A stretch of 64,000 nt of DNA, from the NCBI RefSeq assembly GCF_006968745.1, contig NZ_CP030118.1:6902284-6966283 (forward strand), written 5' to 3'. Made by a program: the position numbers and the translations under genes. Of the stretch, positions 24,610 through 32,759 are shown one piece after another (the stretch's first letter is position 1; each line of letters opens with the position of its first letter). Below the pieces are notes generated by a model that saw nothing but the letters and a program-made list of their open reading frames with translations, was not told the DNA's origin and did not search any database. Source of the DNA: Brasilonema sennae CENA114. GTDB lineage: Bacteria > Cyanobacteriota > Cyanobacteriia > Cyanobacteriales > Nostocaceae.

Positions 24610-24632
24610 ATGAACGAACTTATCAGTGCAAT
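24497..24632 (+). repeat. tandem duplication of the CadD-like gene's own leader and start
   Basis: AGTGTAAGACAGCAATAGCA and following bases at 24497-24561 match AGTGTAAGACAGTAATAGCA and following bases at 24568-24632, with about ten differences over 65 bp. Both include the SD-like GAGAGAT and the start AACGAACTTAT. In the first copy the start is GTG (24539) and leads to an 11-codon frame ending at 24574. Confidence 0.85.
24539..24574 (+). CDS. 11-codon upstream ORF made by the leader duplication
   Basis: GTG at 24539 follows CAGGAGAGAT and encodes MNELMTAIRLV before TAA. The first four residues repeat the N-terminus of the CadD-like protein (MNEL). It ends 35 bp before the main ATG. It may be a relic or a translated leader peptide. 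Confidence 0.35.
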   Translation: MNELMTAIRLV

Positions 24633-25314
24633 TCCCACGGGCATCACAGCTTTTATAGCCACAAACTTGGATGATTTGGTCATTCTCACGCTGTTGTTCT
24701 CTCAGGTGAATGCAACTTTCCGTCGTCGGCACATTGTGATTGGTCAGTACCTGGGCTTTTGTACTCTGGTTGTTGCCAGCTTAATTGGTTTTCTAGGAGG
24801 CTTAGTCTTGCCATCCCATTGGATTGGACTTCTGGGTTTAGTACCCATCAGCATTGGACTAAATTGTCTGCTAAATCCAGAAAGCGATTCATCTGTTGAG
24901 ACCGAAACCGAATTTTCTCATTCTTCTGCCTTCGCTAGTTTTGTGTCTCCCCAAGCTTATAGTGTGGCGGCTATTACCATCGCCAATGGTAGTGATAATG
25001 TAGGCATTTATATGCCATTGTTTGCTAACAGTACGTTTTCTGAGTTGCTGGTGATAGTTGCAGTCTTCTTGTTACTAGTTGGAGTTTGGTGCTATCTGAC
25101 ATACAAACTTACCTGCCAAAGAGCACTCGCCAATCTGCTAAAGTGCTATGGCAGTAATCTTGTTCCCTTTGTATTGATAGGCTTAGGCGTCTTTATTATC
25201 TTAGACAGTGCCGCACTAACTCCAATTACTTTGGCAGCTATTTGCCTATGTTTAATGGGACTTATCAAAACAATTCAAATTTCCAAATTCAAAACTCAAA
25301 GTTTGTCATCGTAA
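24610..25314 (+). CDS. CadD-like cadmium/cation efflux transporter
   Basis: A 234-residue integral membrane protein of the CadD branch of the LysE superfamily. The N-terminus MNELISAIPTGITAFIATNL, followed by DDLVILTLLFS, carries the conserved T-x-x-D-D-L pair in the first helix; IANGSDNVGIYMPLF is the matching second-half motif (N-G-x-D-N). About six transmembrane segments are predicted by hydrophobicity. It likely exports Cd or another cation, or a small amine. Stop at 25314 is 5 bp before the next start, so it forms an operon with the secreted protein. GAGAGAT precedes the ATG. Confidence 0.85.
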   Translation: MNELISAIPTGITAFIATNLDDLVILTLLFSQVNATFRRRHIVIGQYLGFCTLVVASLIGFLGGLVLPSHWIGLLGLVPISIGLNCLLNPESDSSVETETEFSHSSAFASFVSPQAYSVAAITIANGSDNVGIYMPLFANSTFSELLVIVAVFLLLVGVWCYLTYKLTCQRALANLLKCYGSNLVPFVLIGLGVFIILDSAALTPITLAAICLCLMGLIKTIQISKFKTQSLSS

Positions 25315-25319
25315 AAAAC

Positions 25320-25640
25320 ATGCAACTTTTCCAAATCTCTTTAGTAGTCTTAGTACTTGTGATTCATTTAATAATTGCTTTCCCCTCCTGGGCAACAACT
25401 CTTCCTTCCTTAGTTAGTAATTCTGATTTTTTTGAAGTTGGGCAAAAAGTCGTTTGGCTTTATAAGGCTCGTTCAGACTCTGCTGATGTTCACACAATTC
25501 CTGCCGAAGTCGTCAAGTTAGGCGACAAGAAAGTGCAAATTAAGGTACGTAGAAAAAATAACGAATTTATCAATCGTTGGGTGAATCGAAACAAGCTTAA
25601 AAATGTCTCCAGTTTTGAAGAAGTGAACAGTGATAACTGA
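25320..25640 (+). CDS. small secreted protein downstream of the CadD-like gene
   Basis: A 106-residue protein. Residues 1-26 are a Sec signal (MQLFQISLVVLVLVIHLIIA, cleavage after SWA). The mature part FEVGQKVVWLYKARSDSADV, then IPAEVVKLGDKKVQIKVRRK and INRWVNRNKLK, looks like a small beta-barrel (SH3/Tudor-like) with many Lys and Arg. Its signal sequence is very like that of the protein at 26068. It starts 5 bp after the transporter and is likely cotranslated. Family not recognised. Possibly periplasmic. Confidence 0.7.
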   Translation: MQLFQISLVVLVLVIHLIIAFPSWATTLPSLVSNSDFFEVGQKVVWLYKARSDSADVHTIPAEVVKLGDKKVQIKVRRKNNEFINRWVNRNKLKNVSSFEEVNSDN

Positions 25641-26067
25641 TAAGTGATTGAAGTCAATCTCAATCAAGCGAACTATAAAACTGCTCACGCTTATAAAGCT
25701 TTCAAAGTCTCCTCAAACTCCACCATGCCATGTTCTAGTGTCAGTGACATGAACTATATATTTTCAAACTTTAAATATTGGCTAAGAAAATCATCATTTA
25801 GATTTATTGAAGAAACAGCTAAGAGTATTTTTTTTGATTGATTAACTTGGTTCAAGTAAAGTAATCACAAGTCTAGTAAAATGTACACTTACATCCAGTG
25901 TCTCCAGGCTAATAAACCAATAGAAGTTACCCAAAAAGATGTAGAAAATCATTAATCTTGCAATAAGTCTGGCTGAATACTCTCTTACTAAGGTATTAAG
26001 CAGCTTCCAACTTCCTCATCACATTTTTTGTTAGAACAAATACTCATCTCAAACAAAGAAGTAAAAT
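25641..26067. other. 427-bp region without a supported gene
   Basis: AT-rich. A GTG-started 65-residue frame at 25644-25841 has no ribosome-binding site and atypical content. Nothing else stands out. Confidence 0.5.
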
Positions 26068-26691
26068 ATGCAGTTTCTCAAAATTGTTCTTGTCGCGCTC
26101 GTGTTTATCGTGAACTTGGTGATTGCTCAGCCTTCTTGGGCAGGCAAGGATTTCACCAAGGGGGCTGACTATGCTGAAGTCACTCAAGCGCTCAATCAAC
26201 TTCTAAGTGTGAAAAATGCGCCTGAGCAAGCTGGCTATACGCCTGAGCAATTTCAGCAGCGGTTGGCACAATTGCAGTTTCAGAAGAATGTCATAGAAAC
26301 AGCCAGAAAACGGGCACAGTGCCGCAATGAAACTGGAAAGACGTTAGCTGTTTATGCCAATAAACCGAAAAAATCTCCTACTCAACTCTACTATTTAGCA
26401 GCAGGGCAAATCACCGATGATGATTGGGATTGCGATGGCATCTACTTGCCCGCTCTTACCCAGGTTATTCTGAGTCCAAATGCTCAACCACAAGAGCTGA
26501 GTGAACCAATCGCCGTTAAGTTTGTCGATGGTACACAGTCTATTGCTAGAGCTAATCCAGCAACTGGTGTAATTGAATTGAATGTTGAACCTGCCAAAGT
26601 ATACAAGGTGGGTGAAACCAACTGGTTAATCCCTACTTTGTCTCAAGCAGATATTGATACGCAAATTCCCACTCCACAACTCATTGACTAA
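26068..26691 (+). CDS. secreted hypothetical protein with paired signal peptide
   Basis: A 207-residue exported protein with a Sec signal MQFLKIVLVALVFIVNLVIA and cleavage after SWA. Residues 30-85 are helical with repeated NQLLSVKNAPEQAGYTPEQF and QRLAQLQFQ stretches. Two Cys lie in RKRAQCRNETG and DDWDCDGIY and may form a disulfide. The C-terminal half is beta-rich (VILSPNAQPQELSEPIAVKF, GVIELNVEPAKVYKVG). I do not recognise the family. The signal matches that of the 25320 gene (MQ-F, LVVLVF, PSWA) although the mature parts differ. A terminator follows. Confidence 0.7.
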   Translation: MQFLKIVLVALVFIVNLVIAQPSWAGKDFTKGADYAEVTQALNQLLSVKNAPEQAGYTPEQFQQRLAQLQFQKNVIETARKRAQCRNETGKTLAVYANKPKKSPTQLYYLAAGQITDDDWDCDGIYLPALTQVILSPNAQPQELSEPIAVKFVDGTQSIARANPATGVIELNVEPAKVYKVGETNWLIPTLSQADIDTQIPTPQLID

Positions 26692-26709
26692 TCCTCGCTA
26701 GTTGACGTT

Positions 26710-26744
26710 CCCCACCTGGGCATTGCCTGAGGATGGGGATTTTT
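26710..26744 (+). terminator. Rho-independent terminator
   Basis: CCCCA (26710-26714) pairs with TGGGG (26734-26738), an inner GGC/GCC helps, and TTTTT follows. It lies just past the stop at 26691 and before the convergent arsenic operon. Confidence 0.7.
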
Positions 26745-26791
26745 GTTTCAATGAGCAGCCTTGTTCAAACTTGTTACCCCTTGATTACAGT

Positions 26792-27193
26792 TCAACTTTG
26801 ACTTAACGATTTAATCAACTTCACGACTCGTTCTTTAACTTCATCTCGAACACGGCGAAAGGTTTCTATACTTTGTCCTTCTGGATCATCTAGTTGCCAA
26901 TCTTCAAACACATCTCTTATCACCCATTCTTCAGGTAAATTGACTCCACAACCACAAAGAGAAATCACAGCATCATAATCTTCAGCTTTGAAATTATTTA
27001 AAGGTTTGGAAGTTTGATGACTAATATCAATGCCAATTTCTGACATCACTTGAACAGTTGTTGGATCTACAAAACTTGATTCCAGTCCGGAACTGTTAAC
27101 AGCAATTTTACTATCTCCCAATGTGCGAGCAAATCCCTCTGCCATTTGAGAACGACGGGAGTTTTTCTTGCAAACAAACATGACTCGTTTCAC
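26792..27193 (-). CDS. arsC: arsenate reductase, LMW-phosphatase type
   Basis: A 133-residue enzyme that reduces arsenate to arsenite. The phosphatase loop C-x5-R is Cys8 to Arg14 (VCKKNSRRSQMAEG), and Cys80 and Cys82 (SLCGCGVNLP) supply the resolving thiols. VFEDWQLDDPEG holds the general-acid Asp. The layout resembles the cyanobacterial glutaredoxin-coupled ArsC. Start is GTG at 27193 preceded by GAGGAAA. It is the last gene of the arsR-acr3-arsH-arsC cluster, 99 bp behind arsH. Confidence 0.92.
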   Translation of the reverse strand: MKRVMFVCKKNSRRSQMAEGFARTLGDSKIAVNSSGLESSFVDPTTVQVMSEIGIDISHQTSKPLNNFKAEDYDAVISLCGCGVNLPEEWVIRDVFEDWQLDDPEGQSIETFRRVRDEVKERVVKLIKSLSQS

Positions 27194-27292
27194 GCGCGTT
27201 TCCTCTCTATTAGATATTCAAGAAATCCATTAAAAGTTATTCTTATAGGTCATGCTGACTGACTCGCTCACAATGAAAAGCAACAGCAATCA

Positions 27293-27961
27293 CTACGTGT
27301 CTTTACTTGAGTTCATTTCAAGAGCCTTATTCGCCAACATAACGACTTCTTTAGCTACTTTTTCCTTACGTTCGCTGTGGCGATCTGTGAGATAATCTAC
27401 CTTGTCACGCAACAGCAAGGTGAACTTATAGAGTTCTTCCATGACATCAACGACGCGGTCGCGGTAAGGTGAATCCTTCATCGTCCCGTCTTCGTTAAAC
27501 TCCTGGTAAGCTTTAGCGACACTAGACTGATTCGGAATCGTAAACATTCGCATCCAACGCCCCAGAATCCGCAAAGTGTTGACGGCGTTGAAAGACTGAG
27601 AACCGCCACTGACTTGCATGACTGCTAAAGTTCTGCCTTGAGTCGGTCTGACTGCTCCTAAACTTAGAGGAATCCAGTCAATTTGGTTTTTCAATATACC
27701 AGTGATGTTACCATGCATCTCAGGAGAAGACCACACTTGACCCTCAGACCACAAGCTTAATTCTCGTAATTCCTGTACCTTGGGATGTGTATCTGGTACG
27801 CTTCCATGAATTGGTAATTCCCGTGGGTTAAAAAACCGGACTTCTGCACCAAATTCCTCTATGATTCGGGCAGCTTCTTCTGCTAGAAGGCGGCTATAAG
27901 AACGCTCTCGCAAAGAGCCATATAAAAACAAGATTCTGGGTGGATGATTGAACGTTGTCAT
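27293..27961 (-). CDS. arsH: ArsH NADPH-dependent FMN reductase
   Basis: A 222-residue flavodoxin-like reductase. LFLYGSLRERSYSRLLAEEA holds the FMN phosphate loop (GSLRERSYSR), WSSPEMHGNITGILKNQIDW binds the flavin ring, and MQVSGGSQSFNAVNTLRILG is the ArsH core. The C-terminal helix carries R-D-K-V-D-Y-L-T-D-R. ArsH enzymes oxidise methylated arsenicals or act as quinone reductase. It lies 71 bp behind acr3 in the same direction. Confidence 0.95.
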   Translation of the reverse strand: MTTFNHPPRILFLYGSLRERSYSRLLAEEAARIIEEFGAEVRFFNPRELPIHGSVPDTHPKVQELRELSLWSEGQVWSSPEMHGNITGILKNQIDWIPLSLGAVRPTQGRTLAVMQVSGGSQSFNAVNTLRILGRWMRMFTIPNQSSVAKAYQEFNEDGTMKDSPYRDRVVDVMEELYKFTLLLRDKVDYLTDRHSERKEKVAKEVVMLANKALEMNSSKDT

Positions 27962-28032
27962 GAAAATTAGTAATAGCTTCTGATTCAGTATTAAATTCTG
28001 TAGGAAACCCCTTTATGGTGATCTATAAAAAA

Positions 28033-29109
28033 CTACGAAGTTCTTGGTTCAGAAGACGAGAAAAATCGTCTTTGAAACCAGAGTGCAACATTCACTAAAC
28101 CAATCAGCACAGGAACTTCTACCAACGGACCAATTACAGCAGTAAAAGCTGCCCCTGAGTTGATTCCGAATACAGCGACAGCAACGGCGATCGCCAACTC
28201 AAAATTATTACCCGCAGCCGTAAACGCCACACTTGCTGCTTTTGCATAATCAGCTTTGATTTTCCAAGCCATGTAGAAGCTGATACAAAACATAAGTATG
28301 AAGTAAATCAGCATTGGAATTGCGATTCGGACAACATCAAAGGGAATCTGAACAATGAGATTTCCCTTTAAGCTAAACATCACCACGATGGTAAACAGTA
28401 AAGCGATAAGCGTGATTGGGCTAATTTTAGGAATAAACTCAGTGTGATACCATGTTTTTCCCTTTGCTTTCACCAGAAGAACGCGAGTTAGGAATCCAGC
28501 AATAAAGGGAATTCCTAAATAAATAAAGACACTCTGGGCAATTTCTCCAATACCAATGTTGACTGTACTTCCCTTCAAGCCAAATAGAGGTGGCAAAACA
28601 GTCATAAAAAACCAAGCGTAAGGACTGTAAAACAGCACTTGAAATATACTGTTGAACGCCACAAGTCCGGCTGTGTATTCAGTATCTCCTCTTGCTAAAT
28701 CACTCCAAACAACAACCATTGCAATACAACGGGCTAATCCAATCAGAATCAATCCCGCCATGTATTCTGGATAATTATGTAAGAAAATAATAGCCAGAAC
28801 AAACATCAAAATTGGTCCAATAACCCAATTCTGAATGAGCGACAGACGGAGAATTTTACCATTACGAAACACATCACCCAAGTCTTCATATCGCACCTTG
28901 GCAAGGGGCGGATACATCATTAGAATTAAGCCGATGGCAATGGGTATATTAGTAGTTCCTACCTGGAATTGGTTAATAAAGGTATCTATTGCGGGAATAA
29001 AGTAACCCAAACAGACCCCAATAACCATTGCTAAAAAAATCCAAACGGTTAGGAAGCGGTCAAGAAACGAAAGTTGCTTAAGAAGATTTTTCTTCTTCAT
29101 TGACCTCAT
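28033..29109 (-). CDS. acr3: ACR3-family arsenite efflux transporter
   Basis: A 358-residue, ten-helix membrane carrier that exports arsenite. GVCLGYFIPAID, then GLILMMYPPLAKVRYEDLGD, LARCIAMVVVWSDLARGDTE (with the essential Cys) and FTAAGNNFELAIAVAVAVFG are ACR3 hallmarks. This gene is named arsB in Synechocystis but belongs to the ACR3 family. Start at 29109 or the ATG three codons on. Its upstream region has two ArsR-type operators, so it is repressed until arsenite binds ArsR. Confidence 0.95.
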   Translation of the reverse strand: MRSMKKKNLLKQLSFLDRFLTVWIFLAMVIGVCLGYFIPAIDTFINQFQVGTTNIPIAIGLILMMYPPLAKVRYEDLGDVFRNGKILRLSLIQNWVIGPILMFVLAIIFLHNYPEYMAGLILIGLARCIAMVVVWSDLARGDTEYTAGLVAFNSIFQVLFYSPYAWFFMTVLPPLFGLKGSTVNIGIGEIAQSVFIYLGIPFIAGFLTRVLLVKAKGKTWYHTEFIPKISPITLIALLFTIVVMFSLKGNLIVQIPFDVVRIAIPMLIYFILMFCISFYMAWKIKADYAKAASVAFTAAGNNFELAIAVAVAVFGINSGAAFTAVIGPLVEVPVLIGLVNVALWFQRRFFSSSEPRTS

Positions 29110-29142
29110 TCCCGTAGAGTGTTACATTTCTATCTCTATTAT

Positions 29143-29158
29143 TTCAAAAAAACTTGAT
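29143..29158 (-). promoter_or_regulatory. ArsR-type operator, site 1
   Basis: TTCAA-N6-TTGAT (29143-29158), the SmtB/ArsR family 12-2-12-like palindrome, with A-rich spacer. It lies 34 bp before the acr3 start and 38 bp from site 2. Confidence 0.65.
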
Positions 29159-29195
29159 GTGTCAATATTTCAAGTAGATTATGTTACACAAATTA

Positions 29196-29211
29196 ATCAA
29201 AAAAAGTTGAT
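29196..29211 (-). promoter_or_regulatory. ArsR-type operator, site 2
   Basis: ATCAA-N6-TTGAT (29196-29211) is an exact inverted repeat lying between the arsR stop (29215) and acr3. Two sites in one promoter suggest cooperative repression. Confidence 0.7.
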
Positions 29212-29214
29212 GCG

Positions 29215-29544
29215 TTAGGATGGCTCTTGACACAAACGAGCAGGCATAATTTGGTACAAGCGGCGGAACTCGGACAGGTACTGCTCTAAGGCAGCAAATT
29301 GGGGTATATTGAGGCTGTAGTAAATCCAGCGTCCTTCCTGACGAGAGCGAACCAAACCAGCTTCCCTAAGAGTTTTTAAGTGAAAAGACAACTTTGATTG
29401 GCTGACTTCTAAAGCCTCGCACAAGTCACACACACAAAGCTCTTTATTTCGCAGTAGTTCGATAACGCCAATTCTCAATGGATCGGAAAGAGCATGGAAA
29501 CCGAGAACAATTAAATCAGGAGTGGTTGTGGAGGAGGATTGCAT
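29215..29544 (-). CDS. arsR: ArsR-type arsenite-responsive repressor
   Basis: A 109-residue winged-helix repressor. ALSDPLRIGVIELLRNKELC begins the DNA-binding domain, LEVSQSKLSFHLKTLREAGL is the recognition helix, and RSRQEGRWIYYSL the wing. The arsenite site is ELCVCDLC with Cys37, Cys39 and Cys42. It is transcribed in the same direction as acr3, with its own upstream region, and the operators lie after its stop. Confidence 0.94.
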   Translation of the reverse strand: MQSSSTTTPDLIVLGFHALSDPLRIGVIELLRNKELCVCDLCEALEVSQSKLSFHLKTLREAGLVRSRQEGRWIYYSLNIPQFAALEQYLSEFRRLYQIMPARLCQEPS

Positions 29545-29912
29545 TAATAAAAATTAAGGTAAAGGTGTTCAATCTCTATTGTGGAATAGAAAATTGAAGT
29601 TGCAAGTATTAACTCTGGCAAAAATGCAAACCTTTATACTTATAAGTAGTGCTAATACCGTGATTTACGCAAGATGTTATTTTATTTTTTCATTTTTGTT
29701 TTTCTAGAGTGCAAGGACGCAGTCCATTTTGAATTGTTCATGCCATGCACCTGTTGTGCTAATCTAAACAAGACAAAACTTTATCAGTTACCAGTTATCA
29801 ATTGTTCCCTGTTCCCTGTTAAGCGCGATGCACTGAGCGTGGTCGTTGTGTTCCCTGTTAAGCGTTCCCTGTTCACTGCTCACTGTTCACTGCTCACTGT
29901 TCACTGATTTAT
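29545..29912. other. intergenic region between divergent arsR and the isocitrate-lyase-family gene
   Basis: AT-rich first half without a clear gene (a 77-residue frame at 29674-29907 runs through repeats and is rejected). The second half is the tandem array at 29781-29905. Promoters of both flanking genes must lie here. Confidence 0.5.
29781..29905. repeat. degenerate tandem repeats of TTCCCTG/TTCACTG units
   Basis: ATCAGTTACCAGTTATCA is followed by GTTCCCTGTTCCCTGTTAAG, a 30-bp GC-richer insert (GCGATGCACTGAGCGTGGTC), and CTGTTCACTGCTCACTG units that end eight bases before the ATG of the next gene. Same family as arrays at 33526, 47095 and 63080. Confidence 0.8.
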
Positions 29913-30794
29913 ATGCAACCCTCTAGTCAAAAGCTGCGACAATTACTACAGCGTCCGGAAATTATCATCATTCCTGGCGTTTACGATTGCTTGGGAGCAA
30001 AACTGGCTGAACAATTAGGTTTTGAATTAATCGCGACTAGTGGTTTTGGTATCGCCGCCTCTACACTTGGTGTACCAGACTATGGTTTGATGACTGCGAC
30101 GGAAATACTTGTCAGCACAGGACGAATTGCTCAGTCAGTCAGTATACCTTTAATTGCTGATATGGATACTGGCTATGGCAATGTATTAAACGTCATCCGA
30201 ACTGTAAAGGACGCAGTACAGCAAGGAATTGCGGGGATTTTACTAGAAGACCAAGAATGGCCAAAAAAATGTGGACATTTTGAAGGAAAACGAGTCATTT
30301 CGATGGCTGAACACGTTGGTAAAATTCGGGCGGCTGTGCAAGCGCGTGGTGAAAGTGGTTTAGTTATTATTGCTCGCACTGATGCTCGTGCTCCATTGGG
30401 TTTGGAAGAAGCAATCGCTCGTGGTAGAGCTTATATTGATGCTGGGGCTGATATCTTGTTTGTGGAAGCCCCTCAATCTGTCGAAGAATTACAAAAAATC
30501 GCCTCTGCGTTTCCAGATGTTCCTTTGGTAGCTAATATTGTGGAAGGTGGCAAAACTCCCGAACTTTCAGCGTCACAGTTGCAGGAGTTAGGTTTTAAGA
30601 TTGTGTTTTTCCCAGTTTCTGCTTTGCTTGCAGCGACAAAGGTTATGACTGCTTGCTTGCGTCAATTGAAAGAACAGGGAACTACGGCGGATTTTCAGGA
30701 GTTGGTTGAGTTCAAGGAATTTCAAAATCTGATTGGTGTACCTCAATATCTGGAAATGGAACAGCAGTTTACAAGTGTGAAAGACTCGTCTTGA
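29913..30794 (+). CDS. isocitrate lyase / PEP mutase family protein (PrpB/oxaloacetate decarboxylase-like)
   Basis: A 293-residue TIM-barrel enzyme. VYDCLGAKLAEQLGFELIAT and SGFGIAAS form the substrate loop, ADMDTGYGN binds Mg, EDQEWPKKCGHFEGKRVI carries the KKCGH catalytic Cys, and IIARTDA the base pair. Members include 2-methylisocitrate lyase, PEP mutase, carboxyPEP mutase and oxaloacetate decarboxylase. KKCGH favours a lyase. ATG at 29913 has no ribosome-binding site; the repeat array abuts it. Confidence 0.88.
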   Translation: MQPSSQKLRQLLQRPEIIIIPGVYDCLGAKLAEQLGFELIATSGFGIAASTLGVPDYGLMTATEILVSTGRIAQSVSIPLIADMDTGYGNVLNVIRTVKDAVQQGIAGILLEDQEWPKKCGHFEGKRVISMAEHVGKIRAAVQARGESGLVIIARTDARAPLGLEEAIARGRAYIDAGADILFVEAPQSVEELQKIASAFPDVPLVANIVEGGKTPELSASQLQELGFKIVFFPVSALLAATKVMTACLRQLKEQGTTADFQELVEFKEFQNLIGVPQYLEMEQQFTSVKDSS

Positions 30795-31134
30795 ATAGTT
30801 GTCCGCAGCAATAGTTCACCGACTACAAGAGATCGCGATCGCCTCAGACAACAAGTGCTTTTCAAGCACTTGTTGGAATATTCACCGAATTTGGTCAACA
30901 GACTCGTTTCGTAATAAACCAGATCAAGTTCGTCTGTTAATAAAAAGGATCAAACACCTGCAATGTAAATAAAGATTGCAAAATTCCTGTCTTTATTTAC
31001 TAACTTGCCCATATTTGATCTTAGACCATAAAAGTTTTGCATGGTAAAGTTAACTTCTTATGCTATCCAATGCCTTAAACTTATCCATTCATGGTTTTTT
31101 TAGTATGGTTATGTTTCTTTTCGTGCTGAACATA
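30795..31134. other. 340-bp intergenic region between convergent genes
   Basis: It contains the hairpin at 30850 and a HIP1-like GATCGCGATCGC at 30832. Nothing else is recognised. Confidence 0.5.
30850..30874 (+). terminator. hairpin behind the isocitrate-lyase-family gene
   Basis: AACAAGTGCTT (30850-30860) pairs exactly with AAGCACTTGTT (30864-30874) around TTC. Strong stem without T-run, 56 bp after the stop. Confidence 0.5.
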
Positions 31135-32574
31135 CTAAGCATTTCGTTCACTTAAAGCAGAAAATTGTCCCTCATTAATTCGCCCAGCTTGATACAACGT
31201 TTCTGTGATTTCTGACATTGTTAAAACAGAATGACCTCGATAACCGTTTTGTTGTAATCGGTCTTTCACCCCTTGTTCATGGTCGATAAAGACAACAATA
31301 TCATTGATATTTAATCCAACAGACTTTAACTTTTCTGCTCCTTCCATGACGCTTTTACCGCTGATGAGAATATCATCAACGACGACAACCGTTTCTCCTG
31401 CGAAAAACTCACCTTCAATTAGCTTTCGAGTTCCATGTGCTTTCACTTCTTTGCGAGGGAAAATCATCGGACAATTGAGACGTAAAGCTAAACCAGTAGC
31501 CGTAGGTAGAGAACCGTAAGGAATACCTGCGACTCGGTCAAAACTTAAGTTTTTCAAAATCTCTTCATAGGCTTTGATAACTTGATGAAAAAGTTGCGGA
31601 GTAGAAATAACTTTGCGTAAATCAACATAATAAGGAAAAGTCTTACCTGATGCTTGCACATAGTTTCCAAACATAATGCAACCAATATCATACATTTGTA
31701 AAATTAAATCTAGTTGGGGATGTTTTTCTAATAAACAAACATCAGAAAACCATACAGAACAACTCGAAGCATTTTGGGTTATTTCGGTTCTTGCTTGATT
31801 GATTTGTGTTTGCAAAGACTGAATTTGTTCAGATAAATTTTCCTGTGTTAACATATCTATAGGAACAGGAATTAAAAGACCATCTCCGTTTGCCGTCAGA
31901 CCAGCTGCTAAAATTTTATAAAGATTGTCACTTTCTGCCCAAATGCTACGAGCCATGATCATTCGTTCCGGAGAAACTGCACGAATACGCGACAAAATAT
32001 CAGGATTCGTAGTTCCCACTTCTAAACCCACTTGTTCTGGAGTTCCCCAGTTTTTTGATTCTTTGACAACCTGTAAATAAAAAGGTGACTCACTCGAAGG
32101 ATATTGCTGTAAACTGAACGCATTAGAATTAGAAGTACAACATAAAATAAAAACTGCTTTATCTGGATAAACCAAAAAAGAGGCTACATGCTCTTGTCCT
32201 ATATATGGACTCAAAGTTATCGCATCTACACCCCATTCGGTAAAAACAGTTTTAGCGAAAATAGTACTGGTGTTTAAATCACCATGTTTTGCATCTAAAA
32301 TTATTGGAATGTGAGGAGGAATAGCTGCTAGAGTTTGATGCAGGAGTTCTAAACCTGGAGCACCTAAAACTTCATAAAATCCAAGCGTAGGTTTATAAGC
32401 ACAGACTTTATCGACTGTTTCAGAAATAATAAATTGCAACCAATCCGACAATCCAGAAATAATATTTTTAGATTGAAAGCAAGTCGGCATCATTTCTGGA
32501 TTTGGATCAAGCCCAACAAAGAGTAAACTTTGATTTTCTGAAATGACTTGGTTTAACTTGTCGAAAAAGTTCAT
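31135..32574 (-). CDS. pyrF-pyrE: bifunctional orotidine-5'-phosphate decarboxylase / orotate phosphoribosyltransferase
   Basis: A fusion of about 479 residues covering the last two steps of UMP synthesis. The N-terminal half is OMP decarboxylase subfamily 2: LLFVGLDPNPEMMP, catalytic DAKHGDLNTS, and ITLSPYIGQEHVASFL. The C-terminal half is OPRTase: FPRKEVKAHGTRKLIEGEFF and the PRPP loop VVVVDDILISGKSVMEGAEK. The start at 32574 (MNFFDKLNQVI) is chosen; 24 codons before it look non-coding. The order F then E differs from the eukaryotic E-then-F fusion and is known in cyanobacteria. Confidence 0.94.
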   Translation of the reverse strand: MNFFDKLNQVISENQSLLFVGLDPNPEMMPTCFQSKNIISGLSDWLQFIISETVDKVCAYKPTLGFYEVLGAPGLELLHQTLAAIPPHIPIILDAKHGDLNTSTIFAKTVFTEWGVDAITLSPYIGQEHVASFLVYPDKAVFILCCTSNSNAFSLQQYPSSESPFYLQVVKESKNWGTPEQVGLEVGTTNPDILSRIRAVSPERMIMARSIWAESDNLYKILAAGLTANGDGLLIPVPIDMLTQENLSEQIQSLQTQINQARTEITQNASSCSVWFSDVCLLEKHPQLDLILQMYDIGCIMFGNYVQASGKTFPYYVDLRKVISTPQLFHQVIKAYEEILKNLSFDRVAGIPYGSLPTATGLALRLNCPMIFPRKEVKAHGTRKLIEGEFFAGETVVVVDDILISGKSVMEGAEKLKSVGLNINDIVVFIDHEQGVKDRLQQNGYRGHSVLTMSEITETLYQAGRINEGQFSALSERNA

Positions 32575-32759
32575 ATTTTTCTCACAAATATTTTTAAAAA
32601 GTATTTTTAACCACACCAGAAACAGACATTCAAACAGAGCAATCATCTATTTGAATGTGTTATATCTGAAAATACAATTGTGCAGGAGAAAACTCGTCTC
32701 TTAAGACAGCTTTAATCAAGAAATGAAAGATTTTAGTCTTCATAATTTCTCTTTCCGAA

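Noticed and set aside
24400..24732. 110-residue minus-strand ORF over the CadD leader
   Set aside because: Overlaps the start of a well-supported gene and has no domain.
25644..25841. 65-residue GTG-started ORF
   Set aside because: No ribosome-binding site and no domain; likely chance frame in AT-rich sequence.
29674..29907. 77-residue ORF upstream of the isocitrate-lyase-family gene
   Set aside because: Its second half is the TTCCCTG repeat array; no RBS.
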